DNA of 64,000 nt from NCBI GenBank assembly GCA_009733745.1, contig WNWL01000001.1:310001-374000 (forward strand). Direction: 5' to 3'. Positions within the stretch are counted from its first letter, which is position 1. Each line of letters begins with the position of its first letter. The position numbers were made by a program, and so were the translations under genes. The notes beneath the pieces are model-generated. The model was not told the DNA's origin and did no database searches. It worked only from the letters and a program-made list of their open reading frames with translations. Positions 37,660 to 45,938 of the stretch are shown here, in pieces. The stretch is from Oceanobacillus sp. HTM 045 (GTDB lineage: Bacteria > Pseudomonadota > Alphaproteobacteria > Rhodobacterales > Rhodobacteraceae).

Positions 37660-39036
37660 TCAGGGGCGGAAGTGGTCGATGGAGTTTGCGTAGTAGTCGA
37701 TGACGCCCGCCTCGGCGGGGTTGAGGCGGTAGGTTTCCTCCGCCTTCGTGACGATCCGGCGCATGACCAGGATCCGCAGGCCGACATCGAGCGCGTAGTC
37801 GAAGTCATGCCGCGGGACGTGGGAATGCGCGCCGCGCGCCTCCAGGTCGGCGCGCAGGGTCTCGGCGGCGAGCTTCAGGTCGATCCGGGTGAAGGCGCGG
37901 TCGGGATTGTCGCGGAACACCGTGGCGACCAGCGAGACGGGCAGCACCGGGATCACCGCGCCGATGCGCTGCATCAGCTTGTCGCCGAGTTCCGCGACCG
38001 GATCGGCGCGTTCCTCGCCCATGAAGGACGCGAGCGACAGCGGCCTGCCGAAGCTGACGCAGGCGTAGCCGAACCGGTGCCATGCGCCGGTCATCCGCCG
38101 CCACATCACCTTCACGCCGAACCAGAGAGAGCGCCAGATGCCGGTGGAGAACCGCGGCTTGCCCTCTGCGTCCAGCGTGGCGGAGAGGAGCACGCGGTCT
38201 TCCAGCACGCGATCGTAGTTGAGGCCCACGGGCACGAAGACGACGTCGCGGTGCCGGCCCGGCTCGAAACCGGTGACGATGTAGGAGAGGAGCCCGAGCT
38301 TCGGCGCGCCGAGCCGGCCGTCGCGGGACAGGCCGCCCTCGGGGAAGATCGCCTGCGTCACCCCCGCCTCGGTCGCCATGCGGACATAGCGGGCCAGCAC
38401 CCGCCGGTAGAGCGTGTCGCCCGAGCGGCGGCGGATGAAGTAGGCGCCCATCGCCCGGATGATCGGCGAGACCGGCCAGATCCGCGCCCATTCGCCGACC
38501 GCGTAGGAGAGCGCAGAGCGGGTCGCGGCGAGGTAGGTGACCAGCAGGTAGTCGACGTTCGAGCGGTGGTTCATCACGAACACCACCGTCGCCCCCTCGC
38601 CGGTGCCGGCGAGCTCGCGCTCGTCGAAGGCGCCGAGGCGGACGCGGTAGAGCGCGCGGGCGATCCACCGCGAGACCCGCGCGCCGATCGAGAAATAGGC
38701 GTAGGCCGAGAAGGCCGGGACGATCTCGCGGGCGTAGCCTTCCACCTCCTCCTGCACCACGTCGCGGGGCGTGGCGGTCTCCTCCGCGCGTTCGGCGATG
38801 GCCTCCTGCACCTCGGCGTCGTGGACGAGGCGGTCGATCAGCACGCGGCGCTCGGTGAGCTTGAACGGCTGTAGCTTGAGCTGGAGCCGGGCGTTGAGCC
38901 GGTCCACCGCCCGGTTGATCCGGCGGCGGAAGAACCAGCGCACCGACGGGCCGATCACCCGGTCGAGCAGGCCGAACAGCGCCAGCAGACCTGCCAGCAC
39001 CACCAGCCAGACCGGAATCTCCACCGTCCCTCCCAT
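37660..39036 (-). CDS. Membrane glycerol-phosphate/lysophosphatidate-type acyltransferase
   Basis: This 458-residue protein has an N-terminal transmembrane segment (about residues 6-26), then a PlsC/PlsB-type acyltransferase domain with NHRSNVDYLL (H-x4-D) and FPEGGLSRDG. It is longer than typical PlsC (about 240) and shares the block III/IV spacing of GPAT proteins (VPVGLNYDRVLEDR, SFGRPLSL). It would acylate glycerol phosphate or a lysophospholipid at the inner membrane. Neighbouring genes do not narrow the substrate. The start is ATG 39036. Confidence 0.85.
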   Translation of the reverse strand: MGGTVEIPVWLVVLAGLLALFGLLDRVIGPSVRWFFRRRINRAVDRLNARLQLKLQPFKLTERRVLIDRLVHDAEVQEAIAERAEETATPRDVVQEEVEGYAREIVPAFSAYAYFSIGARVSRWIARALYRVRLGAFDERELAGTGEGATVVFVMNHRSNVDYLLVTYLAATRSALSYAVGEWARIWPVSPIIRAMGAYFIRRRSGDTLYRRVLARYVRMATEAGVTQAIFPEGGLSRDGRLGAPKLGLLSYIVTGFEPGRHRDVVFVPVGLNYDRVLEDRVLLSATLDAEGKPRFSTGIWRSLWFGVKVMWRRMTGAWHRFGYACVSFGRPLSLASFMGEERADPVAELGDKLMQRIGAVIPVLPVSLVATVFRDNPDRAFTRIDLKLAAETLRADLEARGAHSHVPRHDFDYALDVGLRILVMRRIVTKAEETYRLNPAEAGVIDYYANSIDHFRP

Positions 39037-39192
39037 CGCGCGACCTTATCGGCCCTGTGGATGCGCGGCCAGCGGGACCTGTGTGCGCCGGGCGGCTCCG
39101 GGTGAGAGCGTTTCCGGGTGAACCCGGCACGGCCCCGGCGCGACCCATGAAGTGAGAGTCCCCACGGTTTCGCACACAAGGGAGAGCGAACG

Positions 39193-39987
39193 ATGACCGG
39201 GAAGCACCTCCATATCTGGTCCGACATTCCGGACACGCCTTTCGCCTCGGACGAACCCAACGCGGTCGCCCACGCCAGCGAGAAACCCGGAGGGATCATC
39301 GCCAACGTGAAGGGGCTCACGGACCTGGAGAGTGTCTTCCGGGAACTGATCTACGACGGTGTCGAACTGGCCTCGGCGGATTTCCACACGCATGGCGGCG
39401 ACGGCCAGATCTCGCTCGGCACGGACACGTTCGACCGCGCGAAGCTCGTGAAGATGTTCGATGGCAAGGGCTACGACGCGCTGTTCGCGGAGAATGCCGC
39501 GATCTCCTTCCTCGGCTGCAACGTGGCGCACGGCGCCCCGGGCGAGTATTTCCTGACAGAGGTTGCGCGGGTGCTGGTTGGCCGGCGCGGCGGCACGGCG
39601 CAGGGCGAGACCGGGGCGGGCTTCGCTTTCACGCCCGGCAACATCCACCTGTTCGGCAGGACGGTGATCGCCCATGCGAAGGCGCGCAAATGCGTCAAGC
39701 TGGAGAACCCGCGCTACCTGCACACGCCAACGCTGAAGAAACGCATCTCCAGCGCGGAGTCGAACCTGGCGCGCTATGGCGCCAAGCTTGCCGGCGAGGT
39801 GCGGACGGAAGTGGCGAAGAACATCAGGATCGCGCGCGATAGCCTGGAGGATCCGAACCACTTCGCCGGGCTGAAGAACGCGAGCAACCATCTCTGGTGG
39901 GTCGAGCGGGTTCTGAACGACGCGCGGATGAGCGCGCTGTCGAAGTACCCGTTCGGGGGCGGGGTGGCGCCGCTCTACACGCGCTGA
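39193..39987 (+). CDS. DUF4347-like protein with a caspase-type His/Cys dyad pattern
   Basis: This 264-residue, leaderless protein has FHTHGGDGQISLG with H67 and, 42 residues later, AISFLGCNVAHGAPGEYFL with C109. DUF4347 domains have this order (His-Gly, then a Gly-Cys after a strand), which also resembles the catalytic dyad of clan CD (caspase-like) peptidases. The C-terminal half from about residue 160 is helical and unlike known domains. ATG 39193 follows GGGAGAGCG. Activity is not shown. It stands alone, with a strong palindrome after its stop. Confidence 0.6.
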   Translation: MTGKHLHIWSDIPDTPFASDEPNAVAHASEKPGGIIANVKGLTDLESVFRELIYDGVELASADFHTHGGDGQISLGTDTFDRAKLVKMFDGKGYDALFAENAAISFLGCNVAHGAPGEYFLTEVARVLVGRRGGTAQGETGAGFAFTPGNIHLFGRTVIAHAKARKCVKLENPRYLHTPTLKKRISSAESNLARYGAKLAGEVRTEVAKNIRIARDSLEDPNHFAGLKNASNHLWWVERVLNDARMSALSKYPFGGGVAPLYTR

Positions 39988-39995
39988 GCGCTGCT

Positions 39996-40017
39996 GTATC
40001 GGGCGCGCGCCCGATAC
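39996..40017. terminator. Perfect 22-bp palindrome after the DUF4347-like gene
   Basis: GTATCGGGCGC (39996-40006) is followed directly by its complement GCGCCCGATAC (40007-40017). As RNA it makes a tight stem with a small loop. No T-run follows, so it may be a terminator of the upstream gene or an operator for the ecm promoter. Confidence 0.5.
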
Positions 40018-40140
40018 CGCTCGCAGGAAATCAGCAGTAACAAAGTTTCCATCACGATTGGGCTTGCGCAATTATATTTGCCGCGATATCCCCGCTGCGA
40101 TGCAGCATAATCGTCCCGCAATTGCGTGATGGAGGCCAAC

Positions 40141-42102
40141 ATGACCGAACGCGACCGCCCCTGGCTGATCCGCACCTATGCGGGCCATTCCACCGCCGCC
40201 GCCTCGAACGCGCTCTACCGGGCGAACCTCGCCAAGGGGCAGACCGGGCTCTCGGTGGCCTTCGACCTGCCGACCCAGACGGGGTATGACAGCGACCACA
40301 AGCTGGCGAAGGGCGAGGTCGGCAAGGTCGGCGTGCCGGTCAGCCATATCGGCGACATGCGGACCCTGTTCGACCAGATCCCGCTCGAACAGATGAACAC
40401 CTCGATGACGATCAACGCGACGGCGGCCTGGCTGCTGGCGCTCTACGTCGCCGTGGCGGAGGAGCAGGGGGCGGACGTCTCCAAGCTGCAGGGCACGGTG
40501 CAGAACGACATCATCAAGGAGTACCTGAGCCGGGGCACCTATGTCTTCCCGCCGGAGCCCTCGCTCAGGCTGATCGGCGACGTGGCGGCGTGGTGCTACA
40601 CCGAGGTTCCGAAGTGGAACCCGATGAATGTCTGCTCCTACCACCTGCAGGAGGCGGGCGCGACGCCGGAGCAGGAACTGGCCTACGCGCTGGCGACCGC
40701 CACGGCGGTGCTCGACCAGGTGCGCGGCACCGTGCCGGAGGAGGACTTCCCGACCGTGGTGGGGCGGATCTCCTTCTTCGTGAACGCGGGCATCCGCTTC
40801 GTGACCGAGATCTGCAAGATGCGCGCCTTCGTCGATCTCTGGGACGAGATCTGCGAGACCCGCTACGGGGTGACGGACCCGAAGCTGCGCCGGTTCCGCT
40901 ACGGCGTGCAGGTCAACTCGCTGGGACTGACCGAGCAGCAGCCGGAGAACAACGTCTACCGCATCCTGATCGAGATGCTGGCGGTGACGCTGTCGAAGAA
41001 GGCGCGCGCCCGGGCGGTGCAGTTGCCGGCCTGGAACGAGGCGCTGGGCCTGCCGCGGCCGTGGGACCAGCAGTGGTCGCTCCGCGCGCAGCAGATCCTC
41101 GCCTACGAGACCGACCTGCTCGAATACGGCGACCTGTTCGACGGCAACCCGGCGGTGGACGCGAAGGTCGCCGCGCTGAAGGAGGCGGCGCGGTCGGAGC
41201 TGGCGCGGATCGACGAGATGGGCGGCGCGGTCGCGGCCATCGACTACATGAAGGGCGCGCTGGTCGAGTCGAACACCGCGCGGCTCGGCCGGATCGAGAG
41301 CGGCGAGACCGTGGTGGTCGGCGTGAACCGCTGGGAGGAGGGCGAGCCCTCGCCGCTCACCGAGGGGCAGGGCGGTATCCTCGTTGTCGACGCTGCGGTC
41401 GAGGCCGAGCAGATCCAGCGGCTTGCGGAGTGGCGTTCATCCCGCGACTCCGGTGCGGTCGAGGCCGCGAAGGCCGAGCTCCGCGCCGCGGCGCAGGAGG
41501 GGCGGAACGTCATGCCCGCCTCCGTCGCCGCCGCGAAGGCGGGGCTCACCACCGGCGAATGGGGCCAGGTGATGCGCGAGGTGTTCGGCGAGTACCGTGC
41601 GCCCACGGGCGTCGGCAAGGCGGCCCGCGCCGATGGCGCGGGGCTGGCGGACCTGCGCGAGCGGGTCCATGCCGTCAGCGGCCAGATCGGCCGGCGGATC
41701 AAGTTCCTGGTCGGCAAGCCGGGGCTGGACGGCCACTCCAACGGTGCCGAGCAGATCGCGGTGCGCGCGCGCGACTGCGGCATGGAGGTGGTCTACGAGG
41801 GCATTCGCCTGACGCCTGCGCAGATAGTCAACGCGGCGCTGGAGGAGTCGGTGCACGTGGTCGGCATCTCGGTGCTCTCCGGCTCGCACATGGAGCTGAT
41901 CCGCGAGGTGATAGACGGGATGCGCGCCGCCGCGCTGGACGACGTGCCGGTGGTGGCGGGCGGGATCATCCCGGAAAGCGATGCCGAGGCGCTGCGTGCC
42001 TACGGGGTCGCGCGGGTCTACACGCCGAAGGATTTCGAGCTCAACAGGATCATGGCCGACATCGTCGAGCTGGTCGCCGAAGGGAGCCGCGAGGCGGCCT
42101 GA
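40141..42102 (+). CDS. ecm: Ethylmalonyl-CoA mutase
   Basis: This 653-residue coenzyme-B12 mutase rearranges (2R)-ethylmalonyl-CoA to (2S)-methylsuccinyl-CoA in the ethylmalonyl-CoA pathway for C2 assimilation. The N-terminal catalytic barrel has PTQTGYDSDH and NTSMTINATAAWLL; the C-terminal B12 domain has LDGHSNGAEQI (DxHxxG with the cobalt His), VVGISVLSGSH and VVAGGIIPESD. Single-polypeptide organisation distinguishes it from the two-subunit methylmalonyl-CoA mutase. ATG 40141 is chosen because GGAGG lies 5 bases upstream; two in-frame codons at 40126 and 40129 are alternatives. The AT-rich leader has TTGCGCAA and GCAATTGC palindromes. Confidence 0.94.
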   Translation: MTERDRPWLIRTYAGHSTAAASNALYRANLAKGQTGLSVAFDLPTQTGYDSDHKLAKGEVGKVGVPVSHIGDMRTLFDQIPLEQMNTSMTINATAAWLLALYVAVAEEQGADVSKLQGTVQNDIIKEYLSRGTYVFPPEPSLRLIGDVAAWCYTEVPKWNPMNVCSYHLQEAGATPEQELAYALATATAVLDQVRGTVPEEDFPTVVGRISFFVNAGIRFVTEICKMRAFVDLWDEICETRYGVTDPKLRRFRYGVQVNSLGLTEQQPENNVYRILIEMLAVTLSKKARARAVQLPAWNEALGLPRPWDQQWSLRAQQILAYETDLLEYGDLFDGNPAVDAKVAALKEAARSELARIDEMGGAVAAIDYMKGALVESNTARLGRIESGETVVVGVNRWEEGEPSPLTEGQGGILVVDAAVEAEQIQRLAEWRSSRDSGAVEAAKAELRAAAQEGRNVMPASVAAAKAGLTTGEWGQVMREVFGEYRAPTGVGKAARADGAGLADLRERVHAVSGQIGRRIKFLVGKPGLDGHSNGAEQIAVRARDCGMEVVYEGIRLTPAQIVNAALEESVHVVGISVLSGSHMELIREVIDGMRAAALDDVPVVAGGIIPESDAEALRAYGVARVYTPKDFELNRIMADIVELVAEGSREAA

Positions 42103-42214
42103 CGGCGGCGGCCGCTCCCCGCACTCTGGGTTGGCCCCCCGCGTGACATCGGCCGGTGCAATCCCCATCTGGGTTGCACTTCGATGATTTCAGGCCGGGA
42201 GCATTGCGGGTTTC

Positions 42215-42601
42215 ATGGATGTGAACAGGCGTATCTGGCGCGCGGTGTGGCGCCAGCGGATCATCGCGTTGCTCGTAGGCGGCGTCGCCATCTGCGCGGT
42301 GGTCGGGCTGGCCATCGGCGCGATGTGGCTCACCGGCAATTTCGAGGACCTGACCGCGGACGGGAAGGACACCGGTGCACTGGTGGCCCGCCACGCTTCG
42401 CAGGACTACACCGGCAGCAACATCACCTGGACCGTCGAGATGCCGGGTGGGGCGCGGTTCGACAAGGCGCTTGTTCCCGGCATCACCTATGTCGAGGGCA
42501 GCCCGGTCTGCGCGCGGCGTCTGGTCAACGCCGAGGGCGAGCTGCGCGACGTGCGTATCCTGCACGCGGGCAGGTGCAACGCAGAAACCCCGCAGGACTG
42601 A
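42215..42601 (+). CDS. Small single-pass membrane protein of unknown function
   Basis: This 128-residue protein has one hydrophobic segment (about residues 16-42, LLVGGVAICAVVGLAIGAM) after a basic N-terminus. A polar C-terminal domain of about 85 residues follows with two cysteines (PVCARR, GRCNAE), probably periplasmic. I do not recognise the family. The stop codon lies in the loop of a 9-bp hairpin (42588-42610) that may terminate transcription. The 112 bases after ecm show no gene. Confidence 0.62.
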   Translation: MDVNRRIWRAVWRQRIIALLVGGVAICAVVGLAIGAMWLTGNFEDLTADGKDTGALVARHASQDYTGSNITWTVEMPGGARFDKALVPGITYVEGSPVCARRLVNAEGELRDVRILHAGRCNAETPQD

Positions 42602-42610
42602 CCTGCGGGG
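42588..42610 (+). terminator. Hairpin enclosing the stop codon of the 42215 gene
   Basis: CCCCGCAGG (42588-42596) pairs with CCTGCGGGG (42602-42610) around loop ACTGA, which contains the TGA stop. No T-run follows. Confidence 0.45.
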
Positions 42611-42652
42611 CTCCCGTCCGCGCTCTTCCGGCGCGTGATCCTGTGGCGGGGT

Positions 42653-43138
42653 TTAGTTGAACGCCACCCGCGCGTTCTCGCCGAGATCCGGGCGCTCGTT
42701 CTGCTGCGAGGCGACGATCATCTTCAGCGCCGAGACGATGCGGCTGGAGTGGCTGTCCCAATACTCGCCCTTCTCCACCTTCACGCAGATCATGCCGACG
42801 CTGGCTTCGTCCGGGCCCTGCGGGAACCACGCATCGACGAAGGTGTTCCAGTGCTCCTTGATCTTCGCGTGGTCGCGCACGAGGCGCGCGCGGCCGGTGG
42901 CGGAGACGAAGTTGTTGGTGCGCGGGCAGCCGAAGGTGAGGCAGACCTGCTGGTCGGCCTTGATCTCGCTGGCCTTCTCGGAGTCGAGCTCGGTGTAGAA
43001 CCAGACCTCCTGCGCGTCGCGCTCGACGATGGCGTGCATCGGGCGCGCGGCGAGGCCGGTCTCCGGGTCGTGGGTGACGAGCATGCAGGTGCGCACGTCC
43101 TCGATCAGGTCCCAGAAGGTCTCTGTCGGCATGGTCAT
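42653..43138 (-). CDS. Pyridoxamine 5'-phosphate oxidase-family (split-barrel FMN) protein
   Basis: This 161-residue general-stress-type flavin-binding split barrel has LVTHDPETGLAARPMHAIVERD, EVWFYTELDSEKASEI and GRARLVRD. It would bind FMN, perhaps with F420-like or heme partners; the reaction is not known for most members. The ATG 43138 is preferred over an upstream one at 43162 because of a good AAGGAGAC. It lies upstream of, and on the same strand as, none of its neighbours and is likely monocistronic. Confidence 0.85.
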   Translation of the reverse strand: MTMPTETFWDLIEDVRTCMLVTHDPETGLAARPMHAIVERDAQEVWFYTELDSEKASEIKADQQVCLTFGCPRTNNFVSATGRARLVRDHAKIKEHWNTFVDAWFPQGPDEASVGMICVKVEKGEYWDSHSSRIVSALKMIVASQQNERPDLGENARVAFN

Positions 43139-43215
43139 GGGTGTCTCCTTGCACTGCTCCATTCTTGGGAAGGAGACGTGCGAGGCGACGGAAAGTTCCT
43201 TGGAAATCCGTGACT

Positions 43216-43989
43216 TCAGCCCAGCCAGGCCAGCACGGCCTTCACGAATTCGTCAGGTTTCTCCGCGTGCAGCCAGTGTCCCGCGCCCTCGATCGCGGCG
43301 ATCTCCGCCTTCGGGAACAGCCGGCGGATCCCGGCATGGGTGTCCGCCCCGGCATAGTCCGACGCGCCGCCGTGGAGGAAGAAGGCGGGCCCGTCGAAGC
43401 TGGTGTCGAAGGCGGGAAAGCCGATCATGTCGTCCATGTGCGCCTTGAGCACCGGCAGGTTCAGTTTCCAGCGCGGCGCGCCGTCCGACAGCGAGAGACT
43501 CTGGAGCAGGAAGGCGCGCAGGCTCCGGTCGGGCACGCGCTCGGCCAGCAGCCGGTCCACCTCGCCGCGGCGGGTCACGGCGGAGAGGTCCACCGACTGC
43601 ATCGCCTCGACATGCGGCGTGTGGGTGTGGGTGTAGGCGACCGGCGCGATGTCGGCGACGATCAGGCGGTTGATGGGTGCCGGGTCGGTCAGCGCCAGCG
43701 TCATCGCCGCCTTGCCCCCCATCGAGTGGCCGAGCAGGTCGGCCTTGCCGCCGGCCTCCGCCCGGATGGTCTCGGCCAGGTCGCCGGCCATATCGGCATA
43801 GGTCATGCCGTCCGCATGGGGGCTGTCGCCGTGGTTCCTCATGTCCACCGCGATCACCCGGCGGCCCTGCGCCATCTTCCCCGCGAGCGTGTTCCAGTTC
43901 CGCGCCGAGCCGAACAGGCCATGCGCGACCACCAGCGGCGGCTGCGTCTCGGCGCCCTCGGGCGCGTAGGAGAGGGTGTTCAGTTTCAT
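43216..43989 (-). CDS. Alpha/beta hydrolase (YbfF-like esterase)
   Basis: This 257-residue alpha/beta hydrolase has the nucleophile elbow GHSMGGKAAM, the HG oxyanion region VVAHGLFGSARNW and the C-terminal GAGHWLHAEKPDEF with the catalytic His. It resembles E. coli YbfF, an acyl-CoA/ester hydrolase. It is translationally coupled to the enolase-superfamily gene at 43986 by a four-base overlap, so the pair may degrade one ester or lactone substrate. Confidence 0.88.
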   Translation of the reverse strand: MKLNTLSYAPEGAETQPPLVVAHGLFGSARNWNTLAGKMAQGRRVIAVDMRNHGDSPHADGMTYADMAGDLAETIRAEAGGKADLLGHSMGGKAAMTLALTDPAPINRLIVADIAPVAYTHTHTPHVEAMQSVDLSAVTRRGEVDRLLAERVPDRSLRAFLLQSLSLSDGAPRWKLNLPVLKAHMDDMIGFPAFDTSFDGPAFFLHGGASDYAGADTHAGIRRLFPKAEIAAIEGAGHWLHAEKPDEFVKAVLAWLG

Positions 43990-45113
43990 GGGTCGATCCG
44001 GGTTGCAGCGAGGCGGTCCTCGTCCAGCTCGATGCCGAGGCCCGGGGTCTCGGCGAGATGGATGGAGCCGTTCATTGCCTTGAGTGGAGTGGTCGTCGGG
44101 AAGTCGCGCCGCTCCAGCGACCATTCCGGCGGGTCGTAGGGCCATTCGAGCCACGGCGCGTCGCCGATGCCGCCGGTCAGGTGGGCGTTGGCCAGCACGC
44201 CGATGCCGTTGGTCCAGCTGTGTGGCGTGAAGGTCAGCCCCGCCTCGCGCGCCATCAGCGCTACCCGTCGGCATCCGGTGATGCCGCCGACGAGCGCGAC
44301 GTCGGGCTGGAGCACGTCGAGGCAGCGGCCCTCGATCAGGTCGCGGAACTCGTGCAGCTCGCGGGTCATCTCCCCGCCCGCGATGCGGACCGAAGTCGCC
44401 TCGCGCAGCGCGGCCATGCCCTTGCGGTCGGCGCGGTGCAGCGGCTCCTCCATCCAGTAGATGCCGAGCTGTTCCAGCTCGCGCGCGACCTGAAGTGCAT
44501 CCTTGAACGTCCAGGGCAGCGCGGTGTCCCACGGCATCCGCCAGCCCTGGTTGCAGTCCACCATCAGGTCCAGCCGGTTGCCGAGCTTGGCGCGCACGGC
44601 CTCCAGCGACTTCAGGTCGTCGTGCCAGGTGCGGTTCGAGCGACGGGTCGAGGAGAACCGGATTTTCATGGCCGGGAAGCCTTCGTCGGCGAAGCGTTCC
44701 GCCTGCGCGACCAGTTCCGCCGGATCGCGCAGCACGCCGGAGGAGGCGTAGAGCCGCACCCGGTCGCTGCGCCCGCCGAGCAGCCGCCAGACCGGCTCGC
44801 CGGTGATCTTGCCTGTGAGGTCCCAGAGCGCGAGGTCCAGCGGCCAGCAGCGGCCGTAGTGGAACTGGATATGCGAGAGGATCTCGTAATGGCGCTCCAC
44901 GCAGCGCGGGTCCTCGCCGATGAAGAGGCCCTCGTGACCCTCGAATCCCTTCATCAGGTCGCCGGAGCCGATGCCCTCGCGGCCCTCCTCGTCGCGCACG
45001 CGCACGATGGTCGCGTCGAAATGGCGCCGGGGCAGCCCGTCCCAGCTCGCCAGGAAGGGCGGATCGAGGGGAAGGCGGTGATGGGTGATCTCGATGCTTG
45101 CGATGCGGTTCAT
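43986..45113 (-). CDS. Mandelate racemase/muconate-lactonising (enolase superfamily) enzyme
   Basis: This 375-residue enolase-superfamily protein has a catalytic K-I-R motif (AMKIRFSS), Mg ligands Asp in LMVDCNQGW and Glu in YWMEEPL, the IAGGE strand, and TPHSW with a His at the position of general bases. N-terminal alpha/beta cap and TIM barrel are both complete. It abstracts a proton alpha to a carboxylate; the substrate (sugar acid, muconate or dipeptide) cannot be told. It precedes the hydrolase gene in the operon. Divergent from pcp. Confidence 0.87.
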   Translation of the reverse strand: MNRIASIEITHHRLPLDPPFLASWDGLPRRHFDATIVRVRDEEGREGIGSGDLMKGFEGHEGLFIGEDPRCVERHYEILSHIQFHYGRCWPLDLALWDLTGKITGEPVWRLLGGRSDRVRLYASSGVLRDPAELVAQAERFADEGFPAMKIRFSSTRRSNRTWHDDLKSLEAVRAKLGNRLDLMVDCNQGWRMPWDTALPWTFKDALQVARELEQLGIYWMEEPLHRADRKGMAALREATSVRIAGGEMTRELHEFRDLIEGRCLDVLQPDVALVGGITGCRRVALMAREAGLTFTPHSWTNGIGVLANAHLTGGIGDAPWLEWPYDPPEWSLERRDFPTTTPLKAMNGSIHLAETPGLGIELDEDRLAATRIDP

Positions 45114-45132
45114 CTCGGGGCCTTCTTCTGGC

Positions 45133-45606
45133 ATGGCGGAAGTGGTCGTAACCGGGTTCGAGCCGTTTGGCGAGTGGCAGGTCAACTCCTCGGGCGAGGC
45201 GGTGCGCCTGCTCGGCGGGGTTTCGGCCCATGTGCTGCCGGTGCACCACGCCCTGGCGGCCGAGGCGCTGCGCGGGATCGTGGCGCGCGAGCGGCCGCGC
45301 GTGCTGCTGATGAGCGGGCTGGCGTCGGGCACGTCGCTCCGGCTGGAGACGGTGGCGCGCGGGCGCGGCGTGCGGCGGGGGCGCTGGCCGTTCGCGCGGG
45401 CGCAGCGGATGCTCGCGGCCCGGGGGCTGCCCTGCCGGATGTCGCGCAACGCGGGGCGCTATGTCTGCGAGTCGAGCTACTTCGCGGCGCTCGGCACCGG
45501 CGTGCCGCTGGTCGCCTTCCTCCACGTGCCGCCGCTCGGCCCGGTCTGGACGGCGGAGCGGATCGCCTCGGCCATGACCGTGGTGCTGGAGGCGGCATGG
45601 GACTGA
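45133..45606 (+). CDS. Truncated-length pyroglutamyl-peptidase-like (peptidase C15) protein
   Basis: This 157-residue protein has the C15 features TGFEPFG at the N-terminus, the conserved Glu in SLRLETVA, the catalytic Cys in RYVCESSYF and His in FLHVPPL. Typical Pcp enzymes are about 210 residues; here the stretch after the Glu is shortened, so the active site is kept but part of the substrate-binding region may be lost. It removes N-terminal pyroglutamate if active. It overlaps cutA by ten bases. Confidence 0.75.
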   Translation: MAEVVVTGFEPFGEWQVNSSGEAVRLLGGVSAHVLPVHHALAAEALRGIVARERPRVLLMSGLASGTSLRLETVARGRGVRRGRWPFARAQRMLAARGLPCRMSRNAGRYVCESSYFAALGTGVPLVAFLHVPPLGPVWTAERIASAMTVVLEAAWD

Positions 45607-45938
45607 GCGGCGTGATCGAGGTGCGGGTCAACTGCCCGACTGCTGAGGACGCCGCCCGCATCGCCCGCGCCGCCGTCGAGGCCCGGCTGGCCGCTAGCGC
45701 GAACCTGCTCGCACCAATGCGGAGCTGGTACAGGTGGGAGGGCGAGTTGGTGGAGCGCGAAGAAGTGCCCCTCCTCCTCAAGACCCGCCCCGACCTGTTC
45801 GACCCGCTCGCGGCGCTGGTGGCCGGCCTGCACCCGTGGGAGGTGCCGGCCATCACCGCGGTGCGGCTGGACCATGTCTCGGAGAGCTATGCGGAGTGGG
45901 TGAGGGCGGAAACCCTCACCGCTCCGGCAGCGGGATGA
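45597..45938 (+). CDS. cutA: CutA1 divalent-cation tolerance protein
   Basis: This 113-residue trimeric CutA1 protein has NCPTAEDAARIARAAVEARLAASAN at the N-terminus and TRPDLFDPLAALVAGLHPWEVPAI near the end, both highly conserved. Function is debated (metal tolerance, protein folding). Its ATG lies within the end of the pcp gene (frame +1). Its 3' end overlaps the convergent pirin gene by 23 bases. Confidence 0.88.
   Translation: MGLSGVIEVRVNCPTAEDAARIARAAVEARLAASANLLAPMRSWYRWEGELVEREEVPLLLKTRPDLFDPLAALVAGLHPWEVPAITAVRLDHVSESYAEWVRAETLTAPAAG

Noticed and set aside
37268-37693. Several 70-120 codon frames within repeat family A copy 2
   Set aside because: They overlap the repeat and change with it; no support as proteins.
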